Positions 15,503 to 24,469 of a stretch of 35,151 nucleotides of DNA are shown here, piece by piece (within the stretch, counting starts at the first letter, position 1; each line of letters opens with the position of its first letter). Source of the stretch: JACJXF01 sp964349045 (lineage in GTDB: Bacteria; Bacteroidota; Bacteroidia; Bacteroidales; GCA-2748055). The position numbers were made by a program, and so were the translations under genes. Below the pieces are notes generated by a model. It made no database searches and was not told where the DNA came from. It saw only the letters and a program-made list of their open reading frames with translations. The stretch is taken from NCBI GenBank assembly GCA_964349045.1, contig CAYGFI010000034.1, forward strand, positions 1-35,151, in the 5' to 3' direction.

Positions 15503-18500
15503 TTACCTCTCCAGTTTATGTTTCCTGAAAAAGTTAAAAAGCACCCTGGTTGAATCGCTGATTAAAAAAACATAAAGAATCAGATTCAGGATCCATAAAA
15601 CAGAAAGATTATAACGTAAAGTTTCAATATAGCGGTTGTTAAACCTTTTATAAGAAGAGAAGAATCCGGCTCTCCCGATTTTCGATTCGGGAAACATAAA
15701 TACTGAGCTTCCTGACTTTAAAATATGATCATTTTCAATTTTCGCATATCCTTCTGTAAAACGTCCATTAACAAAGATATCAACAGTTTTATTATGATTT
15801 TCTTTAAAGAAGTTATCAAAACTTTGGTTTTGTAATGAATCAACAATATTTTGAAAAATCTTCATGCTATCAGCACTGGTTTCTTCTTTGGAGTTTTCAA
15901 TCTGGAACTTAAGATAAGTGAGGTACCCAAATGCGCTTTCGTATATTTCATCATCGAAATATTCCGGATTCATGTAATTTATATTTTCAAAGGGCGCTAT
16001 TTCTTCATGCTCTCCAAGCAATTCAAATTCATTTGCAAGTATCCGAAGGTTACGGTTTAAGCTTACAGAAGAATCGGGATATTCCATAAGTGACAGGCAA
16101 TTTCCAAGGGACTCTTCCAGTAAAGGTATCAGTTTTTCACTGTTAAATTTGTTTTGATAATTGGTAAATCTCTGCTTGAAGAAGTAACGGTTATACTGAT
16201 TATCTTTAAACTGGCTTACAAGAATAGCTTCATAGGCCCATCTTGAAGGAACTAATTCTGCAATGATTGGAATTTTTTTATCGTCGCTTCGGTATTTATA
16301 ATAATCGTCAAATTGGATCAGAAACCCGCTAAAAATCATGCTGGGAATCAGTATAAAAGGGATCAGCAAATATACTGATGACAGATTTCGTACGGCTGAG
16401 GAAAGGTTTAGCGCCAGCAAACTTGCAAAGGCAGATACTCCGAATAATGAAAGTAAATAAGGTAAAGCTAAACCTCGTATCTCAAGGATTGAATTTCCTG
16501 CAAATACAATGATGATAATCTGGATCAGTGAAAGGAGAAATACAAAAAGTAATTTAGAGTTGAGATAACTAAACGGACTCAGATTGATCTGGTAATCACG
16601 GAAAACATTTTTCCTTTCCTTATAAATGGCATCAGCTGAAGTAAGCAGGCCTGAAAACATGGTGTAATTTACCACAAAAAAAATATACAGTGGTAAAAAG
16701 ATATTATCACCAAGGGAATATGGAGTACCTGATACGTATTTAAGCATTAAAGCCAGTAAAACTCCAATTGCAGGTATTCCGGCCAGGTAAATAAGAATAC
16801 TTCGCCAGTCATTAAATAATTGCTTAAAATTCCTTTGAAAATAAATCAGAAATTGTCTTTCAATTCCCGGGATGCCGGATACTGAAACCGGAGCTGCCTT
16901 TTTTGTTTTTTGAACTGTTTTGAGTTCAGTTTCAGATTTCTTCCTGAAAACATCGTACCAAACCTCCGGTTTAATTAGTCTTTCATTGCTGATTCTTCCA
17001 TCAGGATCAATTTTACGGGTTTCTATTAGGTTTATAAGTTCCTCAGGACTGACTTCATCCGGATTTTTATCCCTGAGATGATAGGGGATAAGCCCCGTAT
17101 TGTTAAGATACGAATATGCATTTCGTGGTTCACCGGAATAAATTATGTGTCCGTCATAATCTATCAGCCATATTTTATCATAGAATTTAAAAATCTCCAA
17201 CGTCGGTAAATGAACAGTCATTATAACGAGTTTCCCCGAATAGACTTCTTCTTTTAACAGGTTCATTAATCTTTTTGCATCGGTATAGGAAAGTCCTGTT
17301 AATGGTTCGTCCAGGCAGAGAATTAATGGATTACGTAACATTTCAATAGCAATATTGATACATTTACGCATATACTCGCTGAAATTCCGGCTGTTCAGAT
17401 CCTTTGCCTTTACATGCAGCAAGTCCTGCACGCTGAATTTTCGGACTACCTCTTCAATACGTTGTAAAATCCTGGTTTCCGATAGGTTGCCAAGACTTAA
17501 CCTGGCCTGAAAAAAAAGATTATCATAAATACTAAGTTCAGAAAAAACCATATTATCGTGGGATACAAATCCAATGACCGATTGAATTCTGAAATTTTCT
17601 TTGATCAGGTCCGTATCATTTATATAAATATTTCCCTGGGACGGGTTCAGATGACCTGCAATAAGCTTGAGGATCGTTGATTTTCCAACTCCATTATTTC
17701 CGATTATTCCAACCAGTTTACCCGACTCTTCACTAATGGAAAAGGGCTTAACGGAATTTTCAGAGTCTGTATAACGGAAAGCGAGATTCTGAGCTCTCAG
17801 CATTATTTTAGGGATATTTCCGGATAGTTTAAAATGACGAAGAATTTCTTCCGGGAAAATCGGAACTAATCCATCGAAGCAAATCTGATCATTATTATTG
17901 AGGGAATAAAAGTACCCGGCATAGACCGATTTGTTATTTACCATTAATTTTTCACTGCCTTCATGACGAAAGACTAGGAGATTGAAACGTAAAAAATAAC
18001 TGAAAATCAGTTTTCCCCTGATCCTTTGGAATATGCTGATCATTTCTTTTTGGCCCGAATCCTGATTATATTCTTCACTCCAGGTACCTTCAAGCATATC
18101 ATCTTTGTGTTGATCTTCCTCAAGAATCAATAAATTCGGGTTTGTACTTTCAGAATTTTTTGTAATAAAATCATGCGCTTCGGCAAAATCGGATTTGTAA
18201 AGATTAAGGTTTTCCGCCAATCGTCCAATTTCATCACCTATCCTTACGTCTCTCTTGAAATTTAATTCAGTAAACTCAAGAAGAGCAAGAATGATTAAAA
18301 ACCTTTCCCTGAGGTAAAGATTCTGTTGTGCATTCCGACCGGCATCTGCGAGAATCTGTCGATGAAGATTTTCTACCAGTTCAGGCGTATTTTGCTCAAT
18401 TTTCGTGAATTGCTTCCCGTATTTTTCAGAGTAACTGTTGTAAATTTTCAAACATTCATCTGCATCTATCTCTATTCCGGCTTTTTCAACATAATCCCTG

Positions 18501-18595
18501 ATCCTGAGGCTTAATGAATCATACCCCCTGCCTGGAAGTGGCAGAAAAACTAATGACATAAAATGCATTATTGCATCAATAAAACTCTGATTCAT
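15503..18595 (-). CDS. ABCG-like ABC transporter, fused ATPase and ABC-2 permease, with degenerate signature motif
   Basis: This 1030-residue protein has four parts. An alpha-helical N-terminal region (about 1-140) resembles a TerB-like domain. A beta-rich segment follows (about 165-250). The ATPase (about 265-500) has Walker A GNNGVGKST (299-307), Walker B LILCLDEP (424-431) and the H-loop His462. The ABC-2 membrane domain has about five hydrophobic segments between 590 and 760 and one near the C-terminus, separated by a large soluble insert of about 200 residues. Where LSGGQ is expected the protein reads NFSEYMRKC (404-412), and the D-loop reads GLSY rather than GLD. The family, known in Bacteroidota, has no settled substrate. 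Lipid or polymer export is conceivable. It is divergent from the galactose mutarotase gene. Confidence 0.85.
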   Translation of the reverse strand: MNQSFIDAIMHFMSLVFLPLPGRGYDSLSLRIRDYVEKAGIEIDADECLKIYNSYSEKYGKQFTKIEQNTPELVENLHRQILADAGRNAQQNLYLRERFLIILALLEFTELNFKRDVRIGDEIGRLAENLNLYKSDFAEAHDFITKNSESTNPNLLILEEDQHKDDMLEGTWSEEYNQDSGQKEMISIFQRIRGKLIFSYFLRFNLLVFRHEGSEKLMVNNKSVYAGYFYSLNNNDQICFDGLVPIFPEEILRHFKLSGNIPKIMLRAQNLAFRYTDSENSVKPFSISEESGKLVGIIGNNGVGKSTILKLIAGHLNPSQGNIYINDTDLIKENFRIQSVIGFVSHDNMVFSELSIYDNLFFQARLSLGNLSETRILQRIEEVVRKFSVQDLLHVKAKDLNSRNFSEYMRKCINIAIEMLRNPLILCLDEPLTGLSYTDAKRLMNLLKEEVYSGKLVIMTVHLPTLEIFKFYDKIWLIDYDGHIIYSGEPRNAYSYLNNTGLIPYHLRDKNPDEVSPEELINLIETRKIDPDGRISNERLIKPEVWYDVFRKKSETELKTVQKTKKAAPVSVSGIPGIERQFLIYFQRNFKQLFNDWRSILIYLAGIPAIGVLLALMLKYVSGTPYSLGDNIFLPLYIFFVVNYTMFSGLLTSADAIYKERKNVFRDYQINLSPFSYLNSKLLFVFLLSLIQIIIIVFAGNSILEIRGLALPYLLSLFGVSAFASLLALNLSSAVRNLSSVYLLIPFILIPSMIFSGFLIQFDDYYKYRSDDKKIPIIAELVPSRWAYEAILVSQFKDNQYNRYFFKQRFTNYQNKFNSEKLIPLLEESLGNCLSLMEYPDSSVSLNRNLRILANEFELLGEHEEIAPFENINYMNPEYFDDEIYESAFGYLTYLKFQIENSKEETSADSMKIFQNIVDSLQNQSFDNFFKENHNKTVDIFVNGRFTEGYAKIENDHILKSGSSVFMFPESKIGRAGFFSSYKRFNNRYIETLRYNLSVLWILNLILYVFLISDSTRVLFNFFRKHKLER

Positions 18596-18765
18596 AAAAG
18601 AAGTAAAAGATTCTGTTTATTTGTTTTGGATAAGTTACATGACCGGATAAATATAATAAAAAACTATCAGATGGAATTAATTTTACAACTCTCAATATTA
18701 TAGGTTTCCCGGTGATTTATTTTATTTACTTAAACAATGGAATGTGCCTTCAAACCATTTTTTCT

Positions 18766-18773
18766 TACTTTTG
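18766..18773 (+). promoter_or_regulatory. Bacteroidota -7 box upstream of galM
   Basis: TACTTTTG fits TAnnTTTG exactly and ends 17 bases before the galM ATG, so transcription would start close to 18780 with a very short leader. No exact TTG was found 19-21 bp upstream; TGTG lies near that distance. Confidence 0.5.
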
Positions 18774-18790
18774 AATAAAAAAATTTCAAA

Positions 18791-19828
18791 ATGGATATAA
18801 AAGTTAAAGAATTCGGGCTCATGCCAGATGGCGCCAGGATATTCTCTTATCAACTTGAAAACGATAAAGGAATAAGCTTAAGAATTATTAATTACGGAGG
18901 CATAATTACTCACATCCTGACTCCTGATGGTAAAGGACAATTCGATGATATCGTTCTTGGATTCGATAATCTGTCTGATTATCTCTCACCTCATCCTTAT
19001 TTTGGTGCAATAATCGGAAGGGTTGCTAACCGGATTGAAAAGGGATGCTTTTCACTGGATGGGAAAAAATATAAACTTGCGGTTAATAATGGACTGAATC
19101 ACCTGCACGGGGGCATTCGTGGCTTTGATAAAAAAGTCTGGCTTGCTGTAAGAAATATAACTACTGAATTTGTGAGTCTTAAGTTAGCATGTGAATCCCC
19201 TGACGGTGAAGAGTTCTACCCCGGAAACCTTTTGATTGAGGTGGAATACGTCCTTAATAATCAAAATGAACTGGTTATTAATTACTCGGCTCAAACAGAT
19301 AAAAAAACACACGTGAATCTTACCAATCATTCTTATTTTAATTTAAGTGGATGTGAGTCAGATATATATAATTATATCCTTCAGATTGATGCCGATTATA
19401 TAACGGAAGTTGATAAAAGCTCAATACCAACAGGCAGGCTGACTCCCGTTAAAAATACTCCATTTGATTTCAGGGAACCAAAAAAAATTGGCAGGGATAT
19501 CACTTTAATACCTCCGGGTTACGATCATAATTATGTTATTAACGGAAATTCAGGTCATCTCAGGAAATGTGCCCGTGTTGAAGATCCATTATCCGGAAGA
19601 ACTCTTGAAGTGCTTACAACTCAGCCAGGTGTACAATTGTACACTTCCAATTATATTAGTGAGATTTCAGGTAAAGACGGAAAGATTTATAAAAAACATT
19701 CTGCGTTTTGTCTTGAAACACAACATTATCCAGATTCCCCTAATAAACAAAATTTCCCTTCTACTGTTCTGAATCCGGGGGACACTTATATGGAATCTAC
19801 CATTTATCGTTTCGGCGTCATGATTTAG
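18791..19828 (+). CDS. galM: Galactose mutarotase (aldose 1-epimerase)
   Basis: This 345-residue protein is normal in length for GalM. It has GAIIGRVANRIEKGCF, the His-bearing LNHLHGGIRGFDKKVW near residue 101, the catalytic His in NLTNHSYFNLSG near residue 178, and the catalytic Glu in FCLETQHYPDSPN near residue 311. It interconverts alpha and beta anomers of galactose and other aldoses, feeding sugar kinases. No signal peptide is visible, so it acts in the cytoplasm. It is monocistronic or cotranscribed with the M1 peptidase 79 bp downstream. No galactokinase or Leloir gene lies in the window. Confidence 0.95.
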   Translation: MDIKVKEFGLMPDGARIFSYQLENDKGISLRIINYGGIITHILTPDGKGQFDDIVLGFDNLSDYLSPHPYFGAIIGRVANRIEKGCFSLDGKKYKLAVNNGLNHLHGGIRGFDKKVWLAVRNITTEFVSLKLACESPDGEEFYPGNLLIEVEYVLNNQNELVINYSAQTDKKTHVNLTNHSYFNLSGCESDIYNYILQIDADYITEVDKSSIPTGRLTPVKNTPFDFREPKKIGRDITLIPPGYDHNYVINGNSGHLRKCARVEDPLSGRTLEVLTTQPGVQLYTSNYISEISGKDGKIYKKHSAFCLETQHYPDSPNKQNFPSTVLNPGDTYMESTIYRFGVMI

Positions 19829-19907
19829 TCCCCCGAAAAAATCACGAAAGACTTTGTTCTTTATTATGAAGGGATGTTTTTTTCTTCTAAAAGATAATAC
19901 TATAAAA

Positions 19908-21851
19908 ATGAGATTATTAAAACGGTTTATAATTTATTTTTTATTGCTGAACATTCTGTTTCCTCTGCATATTCTTCCGCAATCCTTCCATTCTTCTTTG
20001 CGGAAAAACGAAAATATTCCTTTTCCTACTGGAACAGCGCCTGGATATTCCCAGCATGAGGAGAAATATGATGTCAGCTTCTACCATATTGATCTTGAAG
20101 TAACCAATCAAAGTACTTTTATCAGGGGATTTACAACGGTGAATGCCCATAGAATTGCTGCTGATATTGATACGTTTGTACTTGAACTTTCTCAGAAAAT
20201 ATCCGTTGATTCTATTTTTTTACTGGGGAAAAAGCAAATGTTTTTCAGCCATGAAAAAAATTTATTAAAGATCGTATTGGAAAATTCTGACAAGACATTG
20301 GCAGAATACAGTATGCAAATATTTTATCAGGGAACAGCAGGCTCAGAAGGTTTTTATTCGGGAATTTCAAGTCAGGAGGCTGTTGCCTGGAATCAACAAA
20401 TTACATATACACTTTCAGAGCCGTTTCAGGCATCAGATTGGTTCCCGGTAAAGCAAAATCTCAGAGATAAGGCCGACTCTGCCTGGATTTTCTTAACAAT
20501 AGATTCTACTCTGAAAGCTGGATCCAACGGTCTTTTAACAGATATAAAAACGCTCGGAAATGGCAGAAAGCGTTTTGAATGGAAAACAAATTACCCGATA
20601 GCTTATTACTTACTTTCCTTTTCGGTCGGCAATTATTTCGATTATAGTTTTTACGCCACGGTCACCGATACAGATTCAGTTCTGATTCAGAATTATCTCT
20701 ATAATTCACCGGGATACCTTGAACTGGTAAAAGGATTAGTAGATCAGACCGCTCCACTGCTTAAACTGTTCTCCGAAAAATTTGGAATGTATCCCTTTGC
20801 TAAAGAAAAATATGGACATTGTATGGCGCCGCTGGGAGGAGGGATGGAACATCAGACTATGACGACTATTTCAGGATTTGATTTTGGAATTGTTGCACAT
20901 GAGCTTGCCCATCAATGGTTTGGTGATTACCTGACTTGCGGGACCTGGCAGGATATCTGGATAAATGAGGGTTTTGCATCATATGCAGAATATATTGCAT
21001 TAGAAAATCTCAAAACTCAGGAAGACGCAGTTAAGTGGCTTGTTCAGGCACATAATTCAGCCATCAACTTTCCATCCGGGACAGTTTTCCTTACCCCGGA
21101 GGAATCACGGAATGTTCAAAGGATTTTTAACTATAACCTGACCTATAAAAAAGGAGGGGCTATTATTCATATGATTCGTTACGAGATCAATAATGACTCC
21201 CTTTTTTATGCCATTATTCGTAATTATGTCTCTGGCTTTTTAAATAGTAATGCTACCGGGGAAGATTTTAAACAGATCGTGGAAGATCATACGGGAGAAG
21301 ACTATGACTGGTTTTTTAATCAGTGGTATTATGGAAAGGGTTATCCGGTTTTTTTAACTAACTGGAAACAATTTGGTGACACCCTTGCGCTTGAAAGTTC
21401 TCAGCATTCATCGGCAGGAGATAATGGGTTTTTTAGAACCCACATGGATTACAGGGTTCGATATCAAAGCGGGAAAGTTGAAGATATTCGTGTTTTTTAT
21501 GAAAAGCCGGAGCATAATTTCCGGCTTTATGCTCCTGAAGAAATATTATCTGTCCAGATGGATCCTGATAATAATGTATTGAAAAATTCTTTTCTAAATA
21601 AGATCATCGATCTGTCAAAAATATTTACGGTAAGTCCTAATCCTTTTAAAAATAAATTAAACATAGAATTCCGCAACAGTGTAAAAATGCACGATGTCAG
21701 GCTGACAGGAATTAATGGTAAAACCATAATGAACCAGTCTGCATCTTCTCAACACATGACTCTGGACCTGTCTTTCCTGAAACCGGGAATATATCTTCTG
21801 ACAATTACAGAAAATGGAAATATGTATACTGAAAAAATTATTAAAAACTAA
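19908..21851 (+). CDS. Secreted M1-family metallopeptidase with T9SS C-terminal sorting domain
   Basis: The chosen start opens a good signal peptide: MRLLKRF, a hydrophobic core and cleavage near ILPQS. An in-frame ATG at 19854 would add 18 residues and spoil it. The body is an M1 aminopeptidase with the substrate motif GGGMEHQ, then HELAHQWFG, with the third zinc ligand Glu 19 residues after the second His in NEGFASYAEY. The last 80-90 residues form a Por/T9SS type A sorting domain: SPNPFKNKLNIEF, ITGINGK-like turns and the ending FLKPGIYLLTITENG. It should be exported by Sec, then carried across the outer membrane and anchored or released, where it trims peptides. The 3' end is only 5 bp from the convergent ppk2 gene. 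Confidence 0.92.
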   Translation: MRLLKRFIIYFLLLNILFPLHILPQSFHSSLRKNENIPFPTGTAPGYSQHEEKYDVSFYHIDLEVTNQSTFIRGFTTVNAHRIAADIDTFVLELSQKISVDSIFLLGKKQMFFSHEKNLLKIVLENSDKTLAEYSMQIFYQGTAGSEGFYSGISSQEAVAWNQQITYTLSEPFQASDWFPVKQNLRDKADSAWIFLTIDSTLKAGSNGLLTDIKTLGNGRKRFEWKTNYPIAYYLLSFSVGNYFDYSFYATVTDTDSVLIQNYLYNSPGYLELVKGLVDQTAPLLKLFSEKFGMYPFAKEKYGHCMAPLGGGMEHQTMTTISGFDFGIVAHELAHQWFGDYLTCGTWQDIWINEGFASYAEYIALENLKTQEDAVKWLVQAHNSAINFPSGTVFLTPEESRNVQRIFNYNLTYKKGGAIIHMIRYEINNDSLFYAIIRNYVSGFLNSNATGEDFKQIVEDHTGEDYDWFFNQWYYGKGYPVFLTNWKQFGDTLALESSQHSSAGDNGFFRTHMDYRVRYQSGKVEDIRVFYEKPEHNFRLYAPEEILSVQMDPDNNVLKNSFLNKIIDLSKIFTVSPNPFKNKLNIEFRNSVKMHDVRLTGINGKTIMNQSASSQHMTLDLSFLKPGIYLLTITENGNMYTEKIIKN

Positions 21852-21856
21852 AATGC

Positions 21857-22747
21857 TCAATAAATCTGCGGAACAAAAGTCTGGGCATCCATAGGAGGAC
21901 GTACATATCCCTTGGTTTCTCTTCTCTTGGGAAGTACTATGGGTTCAGGTGTCAGATCTTCGTAAGGAATTTTACTTAACAAATGATTAATGCAATTGAG
22001 CCGCGCTCTTTTTTTATCGTCAGCTTCAACAACATACCATGGACTTTCCTTTGTATCAGTATATCCAAACATTTCGTCCTTGGCCCTGGAGTAATCTTCC
22101 CATTTTTCGCGGCTGGCGAGGTCCATCGGACTAAGTTTCCATCTCTTGGTCGGGTCATGTAATCTGCCTGCAAACCGTTTTTCCTGCTCATGATCACTAA
22201 CTGAAAACCAGTATTTGATAAGTATGATACCGGAACGGATAATCATTCTCTCAAAACTGGGGCATGAACGAAGAAACTCCCAGTATTCATCATCGCTGCA
22301 GAATCCCATTACTCTTTCAACACCAGCACGGTTATACCAGCTTCGGTCGAAAAGCACCATTTCACCACCTGAGGGGAAATGAGAAATGTACCGTTGAAAA
22401 TACCATTGTGTTTTTTCCTTTTCTGTAGGCACACCTAATGCAGTAACCCTGCAAATCCTGGGATTCAGATTTTGGGTAATCCTGGTAATTACCCCGCCTT
22501 TTCCGGCAGCATCCCTGCCTTCAAAAAGCACAATGACTTTTAATTTTTTGGCCTTGATCCACTCATGCATCTTTACCAGCTCAAGCTGAAGACGCGCCAG
22601 TTCTTTTTCATAAAAGACTTCATCAAGAGCCTTTTTATGTTTAGGAGCCATATCTCCCGGAACAATAGGTGATGAATGGTTGACACTTTTATTTACCTTA
22701 ACTTTAGGTTTAATTTTGTCTTTACTTTTTCCCTTAACTTTTGCCAT
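21857..22747 (-). CDS. ppk2: Polyphosphate kinase 2 (PPK2, class I type)
   Basis: This 296-residue cytosolic protein has the PPK2 core: Walker A FEGRDAAGKGG near residue 76, the lid region ITRITQNLNPRICRVTALG, YFQRYISHFPSGGEMVLFDR with Walker B, and SWYNRAGVERVMGF. KYWFSVSDHEQEKRF and the C-terminal SPWYVVEADDKKRARLN region follow. The first 35 residues are Lys-rich and probably disordered. PPK2 enzymes move phosphate between polyphosphate and nucleotides, usually making ATP or GTP from the diphosphate. It is transcribed leftward and converges with the M1 peptidase gene with a 5-bp gap, so the two 3' ends must overlap in mRNA. It is likely monocistronic. Confidence 0.94.
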   Translation of the reverse strand: MAKVKGKSKDKIKPKVKVNKSVNHSSPIVPGDMAPKHKKALDEVFYEKELARLQLELVKMHEWIKAKKLKVIVLFEGRDAAGKGGVITRITQNLNPRICRVTALGVPTEKEKTQWYFQRYISHFPSGGEMVLFDRSWYNRAGVERVMGFCSDDEYWEFLRSCPSFERMIIRSGIILIKYWFSVSDHEQEKRFAGRLHDPTKRWKLSPMDLASREKWEDYSRAKDEMFGYTDTKESPWYVVEADDKKRARLNCINHLLSKIPYEDLTPEPIVLPKRRETKGYVRPPMDAQTFVPQIY

Positions 22748-22869
22748 ATATTTTATTTTTGCAGAGTTTTACCGAATTATCGGTTTAACAAGTTTATAGT
22801 GGAATAAAGATATTTTATAATTTCATCATTGTCAATATTTTATTTCTTTTCTTCTCTGGTTCCTGATTC

Positions 22870-23160
22870 CATCTCTCATCTCCCATCTCCCATCTCCCGT
22901 CTCCCGTCTTCCGTCTTCCGTCTTCCGTCTTCCGTCTTCCGTCTTCCGTCTTCCGTCTNNNNNNNNNNNNNNNNNNNNNNNNNNNNNNNNNNNNNNNNNN
23001 NNNNNNNNNNNNNNNNNNNNNNNNNNNNNNNNNNNNNNNNNNNNNNNNNNNNNNNNNNGTCTTCCGTCTTCCGTCTTCCGTCTTCCGTCTTCCGTCTTCC
23101 GTCTTCCGTCTTCGGTCTTCCGTCTTCGGTCTTCCGTCTTCCGTCTTCGGTCTTCCGTCC
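22870..23160. repeat. Heptamer tandem array (CTTCCGT)n spanning an assembly gap
   Basis: Seven-base units run from about 22870 to 23160. They begin as CTCCCAT and CTCCCGT variants, become CTTCCGT, and include CTTCGGT variants near the right end. The array is interrupted by 100 N (22959-23058), so its true length is unknown. It ends about 5 bp before the stop codon of the leftward TIM-barrel gene. Both strands stay open in some frames across it, but those translations are simple repeats and not genes. Confidence 0.92.
22959..23058. other. Assembly gap (100 N)
   Basis: Exactly 100 consecutive N lie inside the heptamer array. A round 100 is the usual placeholder for a gap of unknown size, so the repeat was probably too long or too uniform to assemble. 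Confidence 0.97.
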
Positions 23161-23165
23161 TCAAC

Positions 23166-24035
23166 CTATAAACTCTTAATATACTTTGCACTTTCTTCAA
23201 ACGTCTCCACTCCCATCTCTACAAAAATATTCTTCACTCCTCCTTTTTTCATTGTGGTAAAAAATTCGTTCCAGTCAACAATGCCTTGACCAATGGGAAC
23301 TTCGGCCTTTTTTTCAGCTGACCAATCGGCCAGGTGAGCGGAAATAAATCTGCCGGGATACTTTTTAAAATAGTCGGAGGCTTTGTAACCGATATTGATA
23401 ACGGCAACCTGGAATTGCATTTTTACAAGTTCCGGATCAAGCTGGTTTAACAATGCATCATAAATGAGTGTATCATTGATTTTATTAAATTCCATATGGT
23501 GGTTGTGAAAACCCATCTGCAATCCTGCTTTTTTGGTCTTTTCTCCCATTTTGTTCAATTCGTCTGCCGATCGCAACCAATCATCCAGACTTGCATTTTC
23601 AGGAAGCCAGAAGCTTGAAAGTATCATCTGGGTCTGACCCGATTCGATTGCAAATTCAATTCGTTCATCCAGATTGTCTCTGAATTCCCCCATTCCATAA
23701 TGAGAACTTTCGCAGATCAGGCCGGCATCGGTGATAATCTGTTTCATTTCTTTGGGTTTCATTTTCATTAACGGACCAAAGCCTGCACCTTCATAACCCG
23801 GAGGGGAACACATTTCAAGACTTTGATATCCAAGTCCTGCCATCATCCTGAGGGTCCCGGGAAAATCTTTTACCAGCATCTCCCTCACTGTCCATACCTG
23901 GAATCCAATGGGCAATTTTACAGATCCTGAATAAATATTTGCATGTAAATTCAAAGGAAACTGGGATGCAAGGATAGCCGAACCGATGCCGGCTGCGCTT
24001 TTACCCAGAAATTGTCTTCTTGAAAGTTTATTCAT
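23166..24035 (-). CDS. Tat-exported sugar phosphate isomerase/epimerase-like TIM-barrel protein
   Basis: This 289-residue protein starts with a twin-arginine signal: SRRQFLG at residues 5-11, then an Ala/Gly-rich hydrophobic stretch, with cleavage near NLHA (residue 32). The mature part is a xylose-isomerase-like (AP endonuclease 2) barrel. It has LPIGFQVWTVREML, GYQSLEMCSPPG, GLICESSHYG and GFHNHHMEF, the last carrying the usual metal-site His/Glu pattern, and ends with NIFVEMGVE. Such proteins act on sugars or inositol derivatives with a bound divalent metal; Tat export implies that the metal or cofactor is loaded in the cytoplasm. The substrate is unknown. It stands alone, with a -7 box about 54 bp upstream, and its 3' end runs into the heptamer array. 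Confidence 0.9.
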   Translation of the reverse strand: MNKLSRRQFLGKSAAGIGSAILASQFPLNLHANIYSGSVKLPIGFQVWTVREMLVKDFPGTLRMMAGLGYQSLEMCSPPGYEGAGFGPLMKMKPKEMKQIITDAGLICESSHYGMGEFRDNLDERIEFAIESGQTQMILSSFWLPENASLDDWLRSADELNKMGEKTKKAGLQMGFHNHHMEFNKINDTLIYDALLNQLDPELVKMQFQVAVINIGYKASDYFKKYPGRFISAHLADWSAEKKAEVPIGQGIVDWNEFFTTMKKGGVKNIFVEMGVETFEESAKYIKSL

Positions 24036-24088
24036 GTTGAAAATGAGTTGGTGTAAAAATGAGTAATACTTTTTTGAGGCTGCTTAGA

Positions 24089-24096
24089 CAAATATA
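24089..24096 (-). promoter_or_regulatory. Bacteroidota -7 box for the Tat TIM-barrel gene
   Basis: The minus strand reads TATATTTG, a perfect TAnnTTTG, which would place the start of transcription near 24082 and give a leader of about 47 nt. No good -33 TTG is visible at 19-21 bp, so support is moderate. Confidence 0.45.
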
Positions 24097-24283
24097 AAAG
24101 ACAGATTCCTTTTTACCTAATTTACTTTAACGTAATTTTTATGGCCGGATATTATAGAGATTATAGAAGGCTGAAAGGCTGTCAGATTATCAGGCAGATT
24201 AAGAAATGAATCAAACTGTCAAAAGAAATAAATTACCAGTAACTATTCTCCACCAATAACGCATTGATTAATAAATAAAAAAA

Positions 24284-24400
24284 TTAACCACAAGGAACAC
24301 GATGAAAAATCACGAAGGCCACAATGTGTTAAATATCAGAGAATTCATGTTATTTTTTACTTTGCGCACATTGTGAATCCTTTGTGTTCCTTGTGGTTAA
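24284..24400. repeat. Palindromic intergenic element with perfect 17-bp inverted ends
   Basis: The left end TTAACCACAAGGAACAC (24284-24300) is the exact reverse complement of the right end (24384-24400). Inside, CACAATGTG (left) and CACATTGTG (right) also pair. The whole 117-bp element lies in the 434-bp spacer between the Tat TIM-barrel gene and the first YCF48-like gene. No transposase is encoded. It resembles widespread CACAAGG/CCTTGTG-type intergenic palindromes seen in many environmental genomes. It may be a REP- or MITE-like element, or a two-way transcription terminator. The rest of the spacer (24036-24283, 24401-24469) shows no gene. Confidence 0.8.
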
Positions 24401-24469
24401 AATATTAAATATCAACTGATTAAATAGCTATTTTATAAAGTGAATAGTTAGAATAACCAAAAGGGATCT

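Noticed and set aside
19854..19907. Upstream start for the M1 peptidase
   Set aside because: Using it puts a mixed hydrophobic/polar stretch before a typical signal peptide. The ATG at 19908 gives a standard Sec signal.
22829..23200. Open frames on both strands across the heptamer array
   Set aside because: They are translations of a 7-bp repeat and of the N gap. They have no complexity and overlap a real gene end, so they are not genes.
24284..24400. Insertion sequence
   Set aside because: There are inverted ends but no transposase, no obvious target duplication, and a length of 117 bp. It is reported as a palindromic element instead.
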